In this document: positions 24,338 through 31,301 of the stretch, one piece after another
How positions within the stretch are numbered: position 1 is the first letter of the stretch
How the letters are laid out: each line of letters starts with the position of its first letter
Assembly: GCF_003574035.1 (NCBI RefSeq)
Contig: NZ_QWKY01000031.1
Span: 1-38,218 of the forward strand
DNA: 38,218 nucleotides
Reading direction: 5' to 3'
From: Meiothermus hypogaeus
GTDB lineage: Bacteria > Deinococcota > Deinococci > Deinococcales > Thermaceae
The notes under the pieces: model-generated
Seen by the model: the letters and a program-made list of their open reading frames with translations, nothing else
Told to the model about the DNA's origin: nothing
Database searches by the model: none
Translations under genes and position numbers: made by a program

Positions 24338-24788
24338 GGCTCACCCCCTTCACAAGCTCGTCAATCAGCCGGGAAGCCTCGTGCCGATTCGCGGGTGTCG
24401 GGCCACGGTAGCCCAGACTGGCGAGGTAGCGTAGCTGTTTCTCGGTCGGGGGCTGTTCTGCCATCCAGCGCTCTATGGCGGGCTCTGCCCGCTCCTCCCG
24501 GATGCGGCGCTTCTCTGCCGGGGGCAGACTCTCCCACCACAGCGCCCAGCGAGCCCCGGCTAACAAAGCCTCGAAGTCCAGTTCGGGGAGCAGCAGCAGG
24601 GTTTGTGCGGCCTCGAGGTGGTAGCGGCGGGCGGCCTTCTCGAGGGCGTAGCCCACCACCTGGTGCGGCTCGGAGCACCCGGCGCGTACCGCCTCGAGCA
24701 GGTTGTTAGCGGCGGTGCTCCGTTGCTCAGGGGGGAAGTGGGAGAGGAAGGCCAGCCGGTCGTGTAGAATGGGCTCAGGGATTCCCAC
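24330..24788 (-). CDS. Helical protein with a TEKQ-type C-terminal domain
   Basis: A 152-residue protein, mostly helical. The C-terminal 35 residues, PTEKQLRYLASLGYRG then PTPANRHEASRLIDEL, form a short domain often seen at the end of phage replication and recombination proteins, with a conserved GY and a DNA- or protein-contacting helix; I know it by pattern only. It starts at GTG 24788 with AGGGGG upstream, and its end overlaps the replication gene by eight bases, so it is probably a replication accessory factor of the element (inference). Confidence 0.75.
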   Translation of the reverse strand: MGIPEPILHDRLAFLSHFPPEQRSTAANNLLEAVRAGCSEPHQVVGYALEKAARRYHLEAAQTLLLLPELDFEALLAGARWALWWESLPPAEKRRIREERAEPAIERWMAEQPPTEKQLRYLASLGYRGPTPANRHEASRLIDELVKGVSRV

Positions 24789-24798
24789 AGCCCACCCC

Positions 24799-24999
24799 CT
24801 ACTTCCCGGCCCCGCCCTGCACGGCGGGGTTCTCCTTGGGCAAGAGCCCCAGGCGCTCGAGCTCGTAGCGGGGGATCAGCAAACGCCGGGCAAACTTGAC
24901 GGCTTTGATATTGCCTCGATAAATCTCACGAAAAACGGTGTTGCGGTGAAGCCCGGTTAGTTGCGCAACTTCCCTGACAGTGAAGCCTATTTTTTCCAC
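24799..24999 (-). CDS. Small HTH protein, excisionase or regulator
   Basis: A 66-residue winged or MerR-like HTH of the AlpA/Xis (helix-turn-helix 17) type: GFTVREVAQLTGLHRNTVFRE then IYRGNIKAVKFARRLLIPRYELE, split by the recognition turn. Such proteins act as recombination directionality factors or transcriptional activators in satellites. GTG at 24999 follows GAGGGGAG by about nine bases. It is first in the leftward operon, directly downstream of a consensus promoter and close to the attR arm sites, which is the usual place for Xis. Confidence 0.8.
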   Translation of the reverse strand: MEKIGFTVREVAQLTGLHRNTVFREIYRGNIKAVKFARRLLIPRYELERLGLLPKENPAVQGGAGK

Positions 25000-25066
25000 G
25001 AAAAAACACTCCCCTCAACGGTGCCGCACATCGGACGGCTTCTCCTCGAGCGGAGTGTATGAACTT

Positions 25067-25095
25067 ACCCTAGGATACTCAGCAAGACCTGTCAA
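25067..25095 (-). promoter_or_regulatory. Main leftward promoter of the element
   Basis: On the minus strand TTGACA (25090-25095), a 17-bp spacer and TAGGGT (25067-25072) give a consensus promoter about 60 bases before the HTH gene. Its -35 box lies eight bases from the first TACCCCCA arm site, so integrase binding could repress it (inference). Confidence 0.7.
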
Positions 25096-25103
25096 GTGCT
25101 TCG

Positions 25104-25146
25104 TACCCCCAAATCGTACCCCCATTACCCCCAAAAAGTACCCCCA
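25104..25146 (+). promoter_or_regulatory. Integrase arm-type sites, right group
   Basis: TACCCCCA starts at 25104, 25117, 25126 and 25139, so spacings are 13, 9 and 13. All four point the same way as the left pair at 17683 and 17696. This makes two pairs at the same 13-bp pitch. The sites lie about 100 bp inside attR. Confidence 0.65.
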
Positions 25147-25244
25147 ACAGGCGGTTACAGGTGGTTATGACCACCTGGCAAAAAGCCCGTATTCATCGGG
25201 TTTTGTGTTGATTGCTGGTTATGGCGGGTAATGCGGCTTTTACT

Positions 25245-25290
25245 CTTCACACGCGTGGGGTCGTAGGTTCAAATCCTACATCGCCCACCA
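25245..25290 (+). repeat. attR: displaced 3' end of tRNA-Val
   Basis: An exact 46-bp copy of 17588-17633, running from the anticodon loop to the CCA. It has no 5' half and is not a tRNA gene. It marks the right end of the element and the original chromosomal junction. Confidence 0.95.
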
Positions 25291-25297
25291 AGAGGGC

Positions 25298-25325
25298 AAC
25301 CGAGGCCACAAAGGTCTCGGTTATT
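25298..25325 (+). terminator. Original tRNA-Val terminator
   Basis: AACCGAG (25298-25304) and CTCGGTT (25316-25322) form a perfect stem followed by ATTGC. In the empty site this would lie right after the tRNA; now it may serve the minus-strand gene at 25330 as well. Confidence 0.65.
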
Positions 25326-25329
25326 GCAT

Positions 25330-25950
25330 TTATCCTCCCAGCGCCTTCCTGAGCCTCTCCACCGCGCTCCGCAAGTCGCGCACCTCCGCTTCCAGGGCTT
25401 CTAACCGGCTTTCCAGCTCACTTTTTTCCTCTACCCGGACGACGGGGGCCGGGGTTCCGGCCAGAAGGTGGGCATAGCGTACCTCGCGCTCGCCGGGCTG
25501 GCGCTCCAACACGGTGACCAACGGCTGGGGGGCTAGGTTGATGAGGGTTTGCAGGGCGGCCTCGACTTCCTGGAGTGAGGCAAACTTGTGGTTCATGCTC
25601 TCGGCCCGGGCCCGTATTTCGCCCAGGGTTTGCGGGCCGCGCAGCATCAGGAGGGCCATCACGATGGTGGCGGGGGCCTCGAGCCGGTACTCCCGATCCA
25701 GAAACTGCCGGTATTTGGGCGCGCGCGCACCGTGCTCGCGGAACATGCCACACAGCCGCTTGCGCTGTAGCGAGTCCAGGGCTTCGCGCACCTCGGTTTC
25801 GCTCAGCTGGGTGACTGGGTTGCGGTTGTTTTTCTGGTTGGCTCCCAGCCGTATGGCGTTCTCGGTCATGGGGTAGTAGTCGGGGGTGGCGTACTGCTTC
25901 TCGATCAGGGTGCCCAGCACCCGTACTTCGGCCTCGCTCAGAAGGTTCAC
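25330..25950 (-). CDS. YceH family (DUF480) protein
   Basis: A 206-residue protein of the YceH/DUF480 family, made of two winged-helix domains: LLSEAEVRVLGTLIEKQYA, TPDYYPMTENAIRLG and NQKNNRNPVTQLSE are characteristic. A coiled-coil tail follows (ESRLEALEAEVRDLRSAVER). No biochemical role is established. GTG at 25950 is the start; TAAAAT lies seven bases before it, so the transcript is probably leaderless. Its end faces attR. Confidence 0.9.
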   Translation of the reverse strand: MNLLSEAEVRVLGTLIEKQYATPDYYPMTENAIRLGANQKNNRNPVTQLSETEVREALDSLQRKRLCGMFREHGARAPKYRQFLDREYRLEAPATIVMALLMLRGPQTLGEIRARAESMNHKFASLQEVEAALQTLINLAPQPLVTVLERQPGEREVRYAHLLAGTPAPVVRVEEKSELESRLEALEAEVRDLRSAVERLRKALGG

Positions 25951-25957
25951 GGATAGG

Positions 25958-25963
25958 ATTTTA
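25958..25963 (-). promoter_or_regulatory. -10 box of the YceH-family gene, leaderless type
   Basis: TAAAAT on the minus strand lies seven bases before the GTG start. A weak TTGAAG lies 19 bp further upstream. Confidence 0.5.
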
Positions 25964-26044
25964 TGGCATCTTGGGAGTGCTTCTTCAAGGCATTACCTGG
26001 GCGTTAATTCGTTTTTTGCCTCGAGTAGCTAAATTAATGCGACC

Positions 26045-26299
26045 ATGAGCCTGTCCGAAAGCATTGCCCGGATGGCCGCGATGGGGCATGCTCGCGCCCG
26101 CCGGGTGTTGCAGCAAACCCGCGAGCTTGCCGAGGCGGTGTGTGTTTGTGTAGGGGATCGCCGTTTTCTACAGCTCCTGATGGATGCCGGGCTTAACAAC
26201 AAGCTGGATTTGCTGCTGCTCAAGCAGAGCGCCGAGCAACGCTACCTCAACCGAAACCGGCTGGCTGAGTTGCTGGAAAGCTATTCGGTGCGCTCCTGA
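26045..26299 (+). CDS. Small helical protein of unknown function
   Basis: An 84-residue protein, all helical by eye (SESIARMAAMGHARARRVLQ, then LQLLMDAGLNNKLDLLLLKQ), with a CVCVGD insert. No family is recognised. A TAAATT -10-like box lies nine bases before the ATG and no ribosome site is visible. It is divergent from the YceH-family gene, 94 bp away. Confidence 0.6.
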   Translation: MSLSESIARMAAMGHARARRVLQQTRELAEAVCVCVGDRRFLQLLMDAGLNNKLDLLLLKQSAEQRYLNRNRLAELLESYSVRS

Positions 26300-26568
26300 C
26301 CCCAGGCAGGTGTGGGGTAGCACTTTAAAGGCTGCTTTGCAATGAGCGGCCCCGTATAGAGCGGTTACCACGAATACCAAGTGCTTGCACCAGTACGGCG
26401 GTTTTGTCTTGCTGGGTACATTACGACGCACCAGTGAAGCGGCTTAGCTGTGCAACGCACGTGCTCAAGTGAAGCGGCTTATGCCGCCGTGCGACCCGTT
26501 GGCTTGGCCTCGAGGTTGCAATAACCTTACAAACACCGCGACTAACGCGGGTTTCTTATAGTCTGGCT
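26300..26568. other. Intergenic stretch with a 14-bp direct repeat and a terminator
   Basis: No gene is seen. AGTGAAGCGGCTTA occurs at 26433-26446 and again at 26468-26481. CCGCG (26536-26540) and CGCGG (26546-26550) form a small hairpin followed by GTTTCTT, a plus-strand terminator lying 240 bases from the nearest plus-strand gene. Confidence 0.5.
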
Positions 26569-27597
26569 TCAACCCTGAAGGTAAGCGGTGAGCAACTGGA
26601 CGGTGGCTTCCAGATCGTCTTTGTGGACAGCTTCGGTGATGGTATGGATGTAGCGGGTGGGGATGGAAAGGGTGATGCTGGGAACCCCGGTGCGGCTGCG
26701 CTGAATGGCCCCGGCATCGGTTCCGCCCAGCGGCAGTACTTCCATCTGGTAGGGAATTTTCTTTTTGCGGGCTAGCTGAACAAACTGTTGCACCAGTCCC
26801 CGGTCGCTGATGGAGGCCGAGTCCATGACCTTGATGCCAACCCCCTGGCCCATCTGGGTAACGGCCTCGTGGGCTTCGCTATCGGGGGTATCCACAGCCA
26901 GGGTGACGTCGAGGGCAATGCCAATTTCCGGCTCGATATGAAACGCGCTGGTGAGCGCTCCGCGCAGCCCCACCTCTTCCTGGGTGGTGAAGACCGCATA
27001 CAGGTCATGCTTGATTTTTTTGCCCTTCAGACGCTTCAGGGTCTCGAGCAAAACAAAAACACTGGCCCGGTCATCCATGGCTTTGCCGGTGAACAAATCC
27101 CCCAGCATGCTGGCTTCCTGCCGTAAGGTGACGGGATCGCCCACCTGAACCCGCCTGGCGACCTCCTTGGCGCTAAGGCCCAGATCCACAAAGAACTGGG
27201 CCACGGTGGGGATTTTGTTGCGCTCTTCAGGGGTGGAGATGTGAACGGGCTTGCCGGCCGGGTTGAGCAGGCCGGGCAGATCCCCTAGTTGGGTGTGTAC
27301 CGTGACGGCCCTGGCAAACAGGTTGCGGGTGTCGAAGCCCCCCACGTTTTGTACCCTCAGGAAGCCTTTCGGGTCCACATGTTTGACATAAAAGCCAATT
27401 TCGTCCATGTGGGCCGCCACCATCACCTTGGGGCCGTTGCCGCTCTTGTGGGCGATCAGGTTGCCCAGGGCGTCGGTGCGCACCTCGTCTACCAGCCCCT
27501 TCAGGGCTTGTTGAATCACTTCGCGCACGCGGTCTTCCCAGCCGGGAATGCCTGCTACTTCGGAGAGTTTTTTGAGCAAAGCCAGGTCTAGGGGCAT
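26569..27597 (-). CDS. M42-family aminopeptidase
   Basis: A 342-residue metallo-aminopeptidase of family M42 (TET/DAPK-like, often a dodecameric shell that trims peptides). Metal ligands are visible in VAAHMDEIGF (His and Asp), GKAMDDRASV (Asp), TTQEEVGLRGA (the Glu pair), DVTLAVDTPD and the late IHTITEAVH His. The start is ATG 27597, not the TTG of the longer frame, because MPLDLALLKKLSE is the usual N-terminus and TACAAT lies six bases before it. It is monocistronic. Confidence 0.9.
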   Translation of the reverse strand: MPLDLALLKKLSEVAGIPGWEDRVREVIQQALKGLVDEVRTDALGNLIAHKSGNGPKVMVAAHMDEIGFYVKHVDPKGFLRVQNVGGFDTRNLFARAVTVHTQLGDLPGLLNPAGKPVHISTPEERNKIPTVAQFFVDLGLSAKEVARRVQVGDPVTLRQEASMLGDLFTGKAMDDRASVFVLLETLKRLKGKKIKHDLYAVFTTQEEVGLRGALTSAFHIEPEIGIALDVTLAVDTPDSEAHEAVTQMGQGVGIKVMDSASISDRGLVQQFVQLARKKKIPYQMEVLPLGGTDAGAIQRSRTGVPSITLSIPTRYIHTITEAVHKDDLEATVQLLTAYLQG

Positions 27598-27603
27598 GAC
27601 GCT

Positions 27604-27609
27604 ATTGTA
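27604..27609 (-). promoter_or_regulatory. -10 box of the M42 peptidase gene, leaderless type
   Basis: TACAAT on the minus strand ends six bases before the ATG at 27597, a near-perfect match to the -10 consensus at the leaderless spacing. Confidence 0.65.
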
Positions 27610-27701
27610 TTGCCCTGCTGAACCAATAGGCATAGACCTGCCGTTCGCCAGCCAGGGTCAGGCGGCTGGTCTTGCCCTCTTTGTCGTTACACAGAGACCT
27701 G

Positions 27702-27828
27702 ATACCGGATTCAAAAAGACAGCTTACAAAGCCAAAAACACCAGAGGCTGTCTTTTTGAATCCTAGAGCACTCCCTTCGGTCGGGTTAGTTCGTCACCAA
27801 ACGGTGACGAACTAACCGAATCTGGTAT
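27702..27828 (+). mobile_element. MITE-like structured repeat, short copy B
   Basis: A 127-bp element with terminal inverted repeats ATACCGGATTC (27702-27712) and GAATCTGGTAT (27818-27828), differing at one base. It has a 17-bp perfect stem (27707-27723 with 27747-27763) and a 14-bp perfect hairpin (GTTAGTTCGTCACC with GGTGACGAACTAAC). It lacks the middle module and the tandem 38-bp units of copy A, as if internally deleted. It sits between the M42 gene start and the kinase gene end. Confidence 0.8.
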
Positions 27829-27863
27829 GATTGGTAGTGGAAGGCCCTGTCTAGATAGAGCTT

Positions 27864-29327
27864 TCAATGGGTTCCAAACCACCCAGCCAGCCTGGCATAC
27901 AGTTGCTTGAACCTGGTGTAACCCTCCTCGTAGGAGGCACGGGGCAAAGCGGTTGTTTCAGAGGGTTGCCACGATACCGACAGCCTGACCCCCAGGGCCA
28001 TGGCGCCGAGCAAGGCTGCACCTCGAGCCGACGCCGAGCGCACCGGGCTTTCGGTCAGGGGTCGCTTCAAGACGTCGGCCAGGAGCTGCTGCCAGAAGGG
28101 ATGGGCGGTGCCCCCGCCAGCCAGCCGTAAGGGTCCATGGGGTGAGACGGCTTCTCCTAAAGCCTCGAGGCCCTCTCGCAAGCTATAAGCCACCCCCTCG
28201 AGGGCAGCCCGCATCAGATGGCCCCGCCGGTGGTGTCGGCCCAGCCCAGCCCAGACCCCTCGAGCCAAGGGGTCGAGATGGGGGGTGCGCTCCCCGGTCA
28301 GGTAGGGGAGAAAGGTAAGCCCTTCACACCCAGGCGCTACCGATTGGGCCTCTTGGTAAGCCTGCTCCCAGCTTAGGCCGAGCAGTGCTCGTACCCACTC
28401 CAAGGCCAGCCCGGCATTCTGCATGGCGGCCATGGCGTACCATTGTCCGGGAAGGGCTGCCCGGAAGAGGTGCGTGCGTAGGGTGGGGTCTACTTTGGCT
28501 TCGGCCAGCAACACGGTGAGTTGCGCCCCGGAGCCCACCGTAAGCTGGGCCTCGCCTAGTTTCAAACCACAGCCCAGAAGGGCCGCGGCAGTATCGGCGG
28601 CCCCGGCGGCTACCGGAATCCCGGTCGGCAGGCCCAGATGCCGGGCCGCCTCCGGCCCCAGGTATCCGGCAATCCCGGCAGAGCCTACCAAAGGGGGGAA
28701 GAGGTCGGGGCGCAGGCCCAGGGCTTCCATAACCTCAAAGGCCCAGGTGTCGGCCAGGAGGTCGTAGAGAAAGGTGCCCGAGGCATCGGAGGGCTCGCTG
28801 TGGGCTTTTCCGGTAAGCCACAAGCGCAGCCAGTCTTTGGGCTGGAGCGCCCAACGGGCTTTTTGATAAAGCGCTTCTTCGTGGGTTTTCAACCAGAGCA
28901 GGCTGGCGGCGGCCATGCCCACTGCCGCGGGATTGGCCAGGCGGTGCCGCAGCGTGTCGGGTAGGGCTTCCAGGGCCTGTAGCTCCTGGGTGGCGCGGCC
29001 ATCGGCCCAGAGGATGGCCGGTCGCAGGGGATTGCCGGTGGCATCTACTAGCACGACGCCGTGCATCTGGCCCGAGAGCCCAATAGCCTGAACCTGTGGG
29101 GCTTGCCCGTCTACTACCGCACGGACGGCTTTTGCGACGGCCTGCCACCAGTCGGGTGGGTCGGACTCGGCCCAGCCGGGTTTGGGGGCGTGTACCGCAT
29201 AGGCCTGGCTGGCCTCGGCCACGATGGCGCCATCGCTCGAGAGCAGCAAAGCCTTGCAGGAGCCGGTGCCGAGGTCTATGCCGAGGAACACGCTGATAGC
29301 CTGCTGCTGTAGCTTTGAATCTGCCAT
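27864..29327 (-). CDS. FGGY-family sugar kinase, xylulokinase-like
   Basis: A 487-residue kinase. The ATP-site loop DLGTGSCK is at residues 18-25, and GLSGQMHG (83-90) is the xylulokinase-type substrate motif. The catalytic Asp is in AGAADTAAALLG, and LAGGGTAHPFWQQLLADVL is split around the second signature. It is the last gene of the leftward sugar operon and would phosphorylate the sugar taken up by the ABC transporter, in pathways leading to the pentose-phosphate route if the substrate is xylulose; a related ketose or polyol is possible. AGGAAA lies close before the ATG. Confidence 0.85.
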   Translation of the reverse strand: MADSKLQQQAISVFLGIDLGTGSCKALLLSSDGAIVAEASQAYAVHAPKPGWAESDPPDWWQAVAKAVRAVVDGQAPQVQAIGLSGQMHGVVLVDATGNPLRPAILWADGRATQELQALEALPDTLRHRLANPAAVGMAAASLLWLKTHEEALYQKARWALQPKDWLRLWLTGKAHSEPSDASGTFLYDLLADTWAFEVMEALGLRPDLFPPLVGSAGIAGYLGPEAARHLGLPTGIPVAAGAADTAAALLGCGLKLGEAQLTVGSGAQLTVLLAEAKVDPTLRTHLFRAALPGQWYAMAAMQNAGLALEWVRALLGLSWEQAYQEAQSVAPGCEGLTFLPYLTGERTPHLDPLARGVWAGLGRHHRRGHLMRAALEGVAYSLREGLEALGEAVSPHGPLRLAGGGTAHPFWQQLLADVLKRPLTESPVRSASARGAALLGAMALGVRLSVSWQPSETTALPRASYEEGYTRFKQLYARLAGWFGTH

Positions 29328-29346
29328 TTTCCTGTGGCCGCGGACC

Positions 29347-30192
29347 TCAAGCCAGCACCTCAGGGTTTAGTTCGGCAAGGGTTTTGGCCCCGGTCATCAC
29401 CGCTACCGTGTCCGACATGCTGATCTTCTTGGGGTTGACCACGGCGGCTCGCTTGCCCAGGCGCTGGATATGGATACGGTCGGCAATTTCAAAAACGTGG
29501 GGCATGTTGTGGCTGATGATGATGACCGGCAGGCCGCTGTCGCGCACACGCCGGATGAGCTCGAGCACCATGTTGCCCTCCTTCACCCCCAAAGCTGCGG
29601 TGGGCTCGTCCATAATCACCACGTGTCGGGCAAAGGCTGCGCTACGGGCCACCGCTACCCCTTGCCGCTGACCGCCCGAGAGGGTCTCGACGGCCTGGCT
29701 CATGGAGCGGATGCCGATCTTCAGGTCTTGCATGTCGGTAATGGCTTCCTCGAGCATCTTCTTTTTATCGATCCAGCGAATCAGGCGGGCAAACCAGCCC
29801 GGTCGCAGAATCTCCCGGCCTAGAAAAAGGTTCTCGGCAATGGTCATGGCCGGAGCTACGGCCAGATCCTGGTAGACCGTCTCGATGCCGTGTTTGCGGG
29901 CGTCGATGGGACTTCTGAAGTGTACTTGCTTGCCGTCCAGGTAGATTTCGCCTGCGTCGGGGATAATTGCCCCCGAAAGGGCCTTAATCAGGGTGGACTT
30001 GCCCGCGCCGTTATCGCCGATCACGGCCAGAATCTCGCCTTCGCGCAGCTCAAAGTCGGCGCCATCCAGGGCGGTCACGTGCCCGTAGCGCTTCACCAGA
30101 CCGCGGGCCTCGAGCACCACCTTGGGCTTGGGGGCCGGTGTAGGCTCGAGAACCGGGTTGGGCCTTGCATTTTGCACTGGATTCAACTCCAT
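29347..30192 (-). CDS. Sugar ABC transporter ATPase, single-domain (FrcA-like)
   Basis: A 281-residue ATPase that powers the sugar importer from the cytoplasmic face. Walker A is GDNGAGKST, the signature LSGGQRQG, Walker B VVIMDEPTA, and the H-loop IISHNMPH. It has one ABC domain instead of the two of RbsA/XylG, as in the FrcA type, so two copies would be needed. A Pro-rich N-terminal tail of about 25 residues (NPVLEPTPAPKPK) is unusual. Its ATG is one base after the permease stop. The Gln of the standard family signature is intact. Confidence 0.9.
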   Translation of the reverse strand: MELNPVQNARPNPVLEPTPAPKPKVVLEARGLVKRYGHVTALDGADFELREGEILAVIGDNGAGKSTLIKALSGAIIPDAGEIYLDGKQVHFRSPIDARKHGIETVYQDLAVAPAMTIAENLFLGREILRPGWFARLIRWIDKKKMLEEAITDMQDLKIGIRSMSQAVETLSGGQRQGVAVARSAAFARHVVIMDEPTAALGVKEGNMVLELIRRVRDSGLPVIIISHNMPHVFEIADRIHIQRLGKRAAVVNPKKISMSDTVAVMTGAKTLAELNPEVLA

Positions 30193-30193
30193 C

Positions 30194-31183
30194 TTAGCCC
30201 CTCCGTTTGGAGATTTGGTCGGCTACCACCGCCAGAATCACCAGAATGCCAGTAATCAAGACCTGATAGACAGAGGAGACCCCCATCAGGGTCAGGCCGT
30301 TGCGGAAAACCCCTACAATAATGGCCCCCAGCAAGGTGCCCAGAACCATCCCCCGGCCCCCGAACAGGCTGGTGCCGCCCAGAACCACAGCGGTAATGGT
30401 CTCGAGGTTCTCGGTCTGCCCGGCGTTGGGGTCGGCCACGCTGGTGCGCGAAATCAGAAGCCAGCCAGCAATTCCGTAGAAAAAGCCTGCAATAGTGTAA
30501 GTCAAAAGCAGCACCCGCTGGGTAGGAATCCCCATCAGGCGGGCGGCCTCGGGGTTGTTGCCCACCGCATAGAGGTGTCGGCCCGGCGCAGTCTCGCTCA
30601 GAAAGAACCAGACCAGCAGGTAAAGCACAATCACTAGCACTACCCCATAGGTAAAGACCGTCTCGCCGATTCGGAAGGTATTGCCCCAGAGCAGGTGGGC
30701 GTCCGGCAAATTGCTGACAGTCTGGGCCCGGGAGTAAATCTGAGTCAGGGCAAAGGCGATATTCATGGTGCCCAGGGTGACGATAAAAGGGGGCAGCTTG
30801 AAGCGGGTAATCAGGAAGCCGTTCAAAAAGCCAAAAGCAGTGGTGACGGCCATCCCGCACAAAATAGCCAGTAGCGGAGGCATCCCGAGTTCCACCGCAA
30901 ACTTGGCCATCACCATGGTGCCCAGGGCCATTACAAAGCCCACCGAGAGATCAATCCCGGCGGTCAGGATGATAAGAGTTTGCCCAATCGCCAGAACTGC
31001 GACCACCGATACCTGCTGCAAAATCAGGGAAAAGTTCTGCCCAGTCAAAAAGCGCTCCGATTGCAGGCTAAAAAAAATGACAGCCAGCAAAAGGGCTACC
31101 AGGGGGCCCAGGATGGTGAGGCTCGGTAGCCTCTCGAGCAGACTCCTGGGGGATTGGGTGACGCCGGATGGTTGCTCCGCCAT
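30194..31183 (-). CDS. Sugar ABC transporter permease (FrcC/RbsC-like)
   Basis: A 329-residue polytopic inner-membrane permease with about nine or ten hydrophobic segments. GNNPEAARLMGIPTQRVLLL is the EAA-like loop that contacts the ATPase, and GGTSLFGGRGMVLGTLLGA is a family hallmark near the C-terminus. A single subunit probably forms the homodimeric pore. The ATG at 31183 follows GAGGAA by five bases. It lies downstream of the binding-protein gene with a stem-loop between them. Confidence 0.92.
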   Translation of the reverse strand: MAEQPSGVTQSPRSLLERLPSLTILGPLVALLLAVIFFSLQSERFLTGQNFSLILQQVSVVAVLAIGQTLIILTAGIDLSVGFVMALGTMVMAKFAVELGMPPLLAILCGMAVTTAFGFLNGFLITRFKLPPFIVTLGTMNIAFALTQIYSRAQTVSNLPDAHLLWGNTFRIGETVFTYGVVLVIVLYLLVWFFLSETAPGRHLYAVGNNPEAARLMGIPTQRVLLLTYTIAGFFYGIAGWLLISRTSVADPNAGQTENLETITAVVLGGTSLFGGRGMVLGTLLGAIIVGVFRNGLTLMGVSSVYQVLITGILVILAVVADQISKRRG

Positions 31184-31257
31184 ACGTTCCTCGCTATAAC
31201 AGCTTCTCTTGTTTTGAGACTTATGTTACACGTTTTGAATTCATGTTCTGACTATTA

Positions 31258-31289
31258 GGGGGCGGTGGACGCTCGGTCACACCACCCCC
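31258..31289 (-). other. Stem-loop after the binding-protein gene
   Basis: GGGGGCGGTG (31258-31267) and CACCACCCCC (31280-31289) form a 10-bp stem, with one G-U pair in the minus-strand RNA, in the binding-protein to permease gap. No T-run follows. Such hairpins usually stabilise the upstream mRNA and raise the binding protein over the permease. Confidence 0.6.
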
Positions 31290-31301
31290 AGAAGTAGCAG
31301 A

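Larger units (their letters stand above)
17588..25290. mobile_element. Integrated element in tRNA-Val, probable phage satellite
   Basis: The element is bounded by the 46-bp att repeats, so the excised circle would be 7,657 bp. All genes run leftward: HTH/Xis-like protein, 152-aa protein, prim-pol/helicase, head-protein/metalloprotease-like fusion, 76-aa protein, a TnpB remnant, TerS-like protein, 70-aa protein and integrase. Paired TACCCCCA sites lie just inside both att sites. It has its own replication protein and a possible TerS but no large terminase, portal, major capsid, tail or lysis genes. That gene set fits a PICI-like satellite better than a decayed prophage or an ICE; the packaging role is inference. 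Confidence 0.85.

Noticed and set aside
25104-25146. TACCCCCA repeats as a CRISPR or minisatellite
   Set aside because: The octamers are too short and match the pair beside the other att site, which fits integrase arm sites.
25245-25290. A second tRNA-Val gene
   Set aside because: Only the 3' 46 bases are present; there is no acceptor 5' strand or D-arm.
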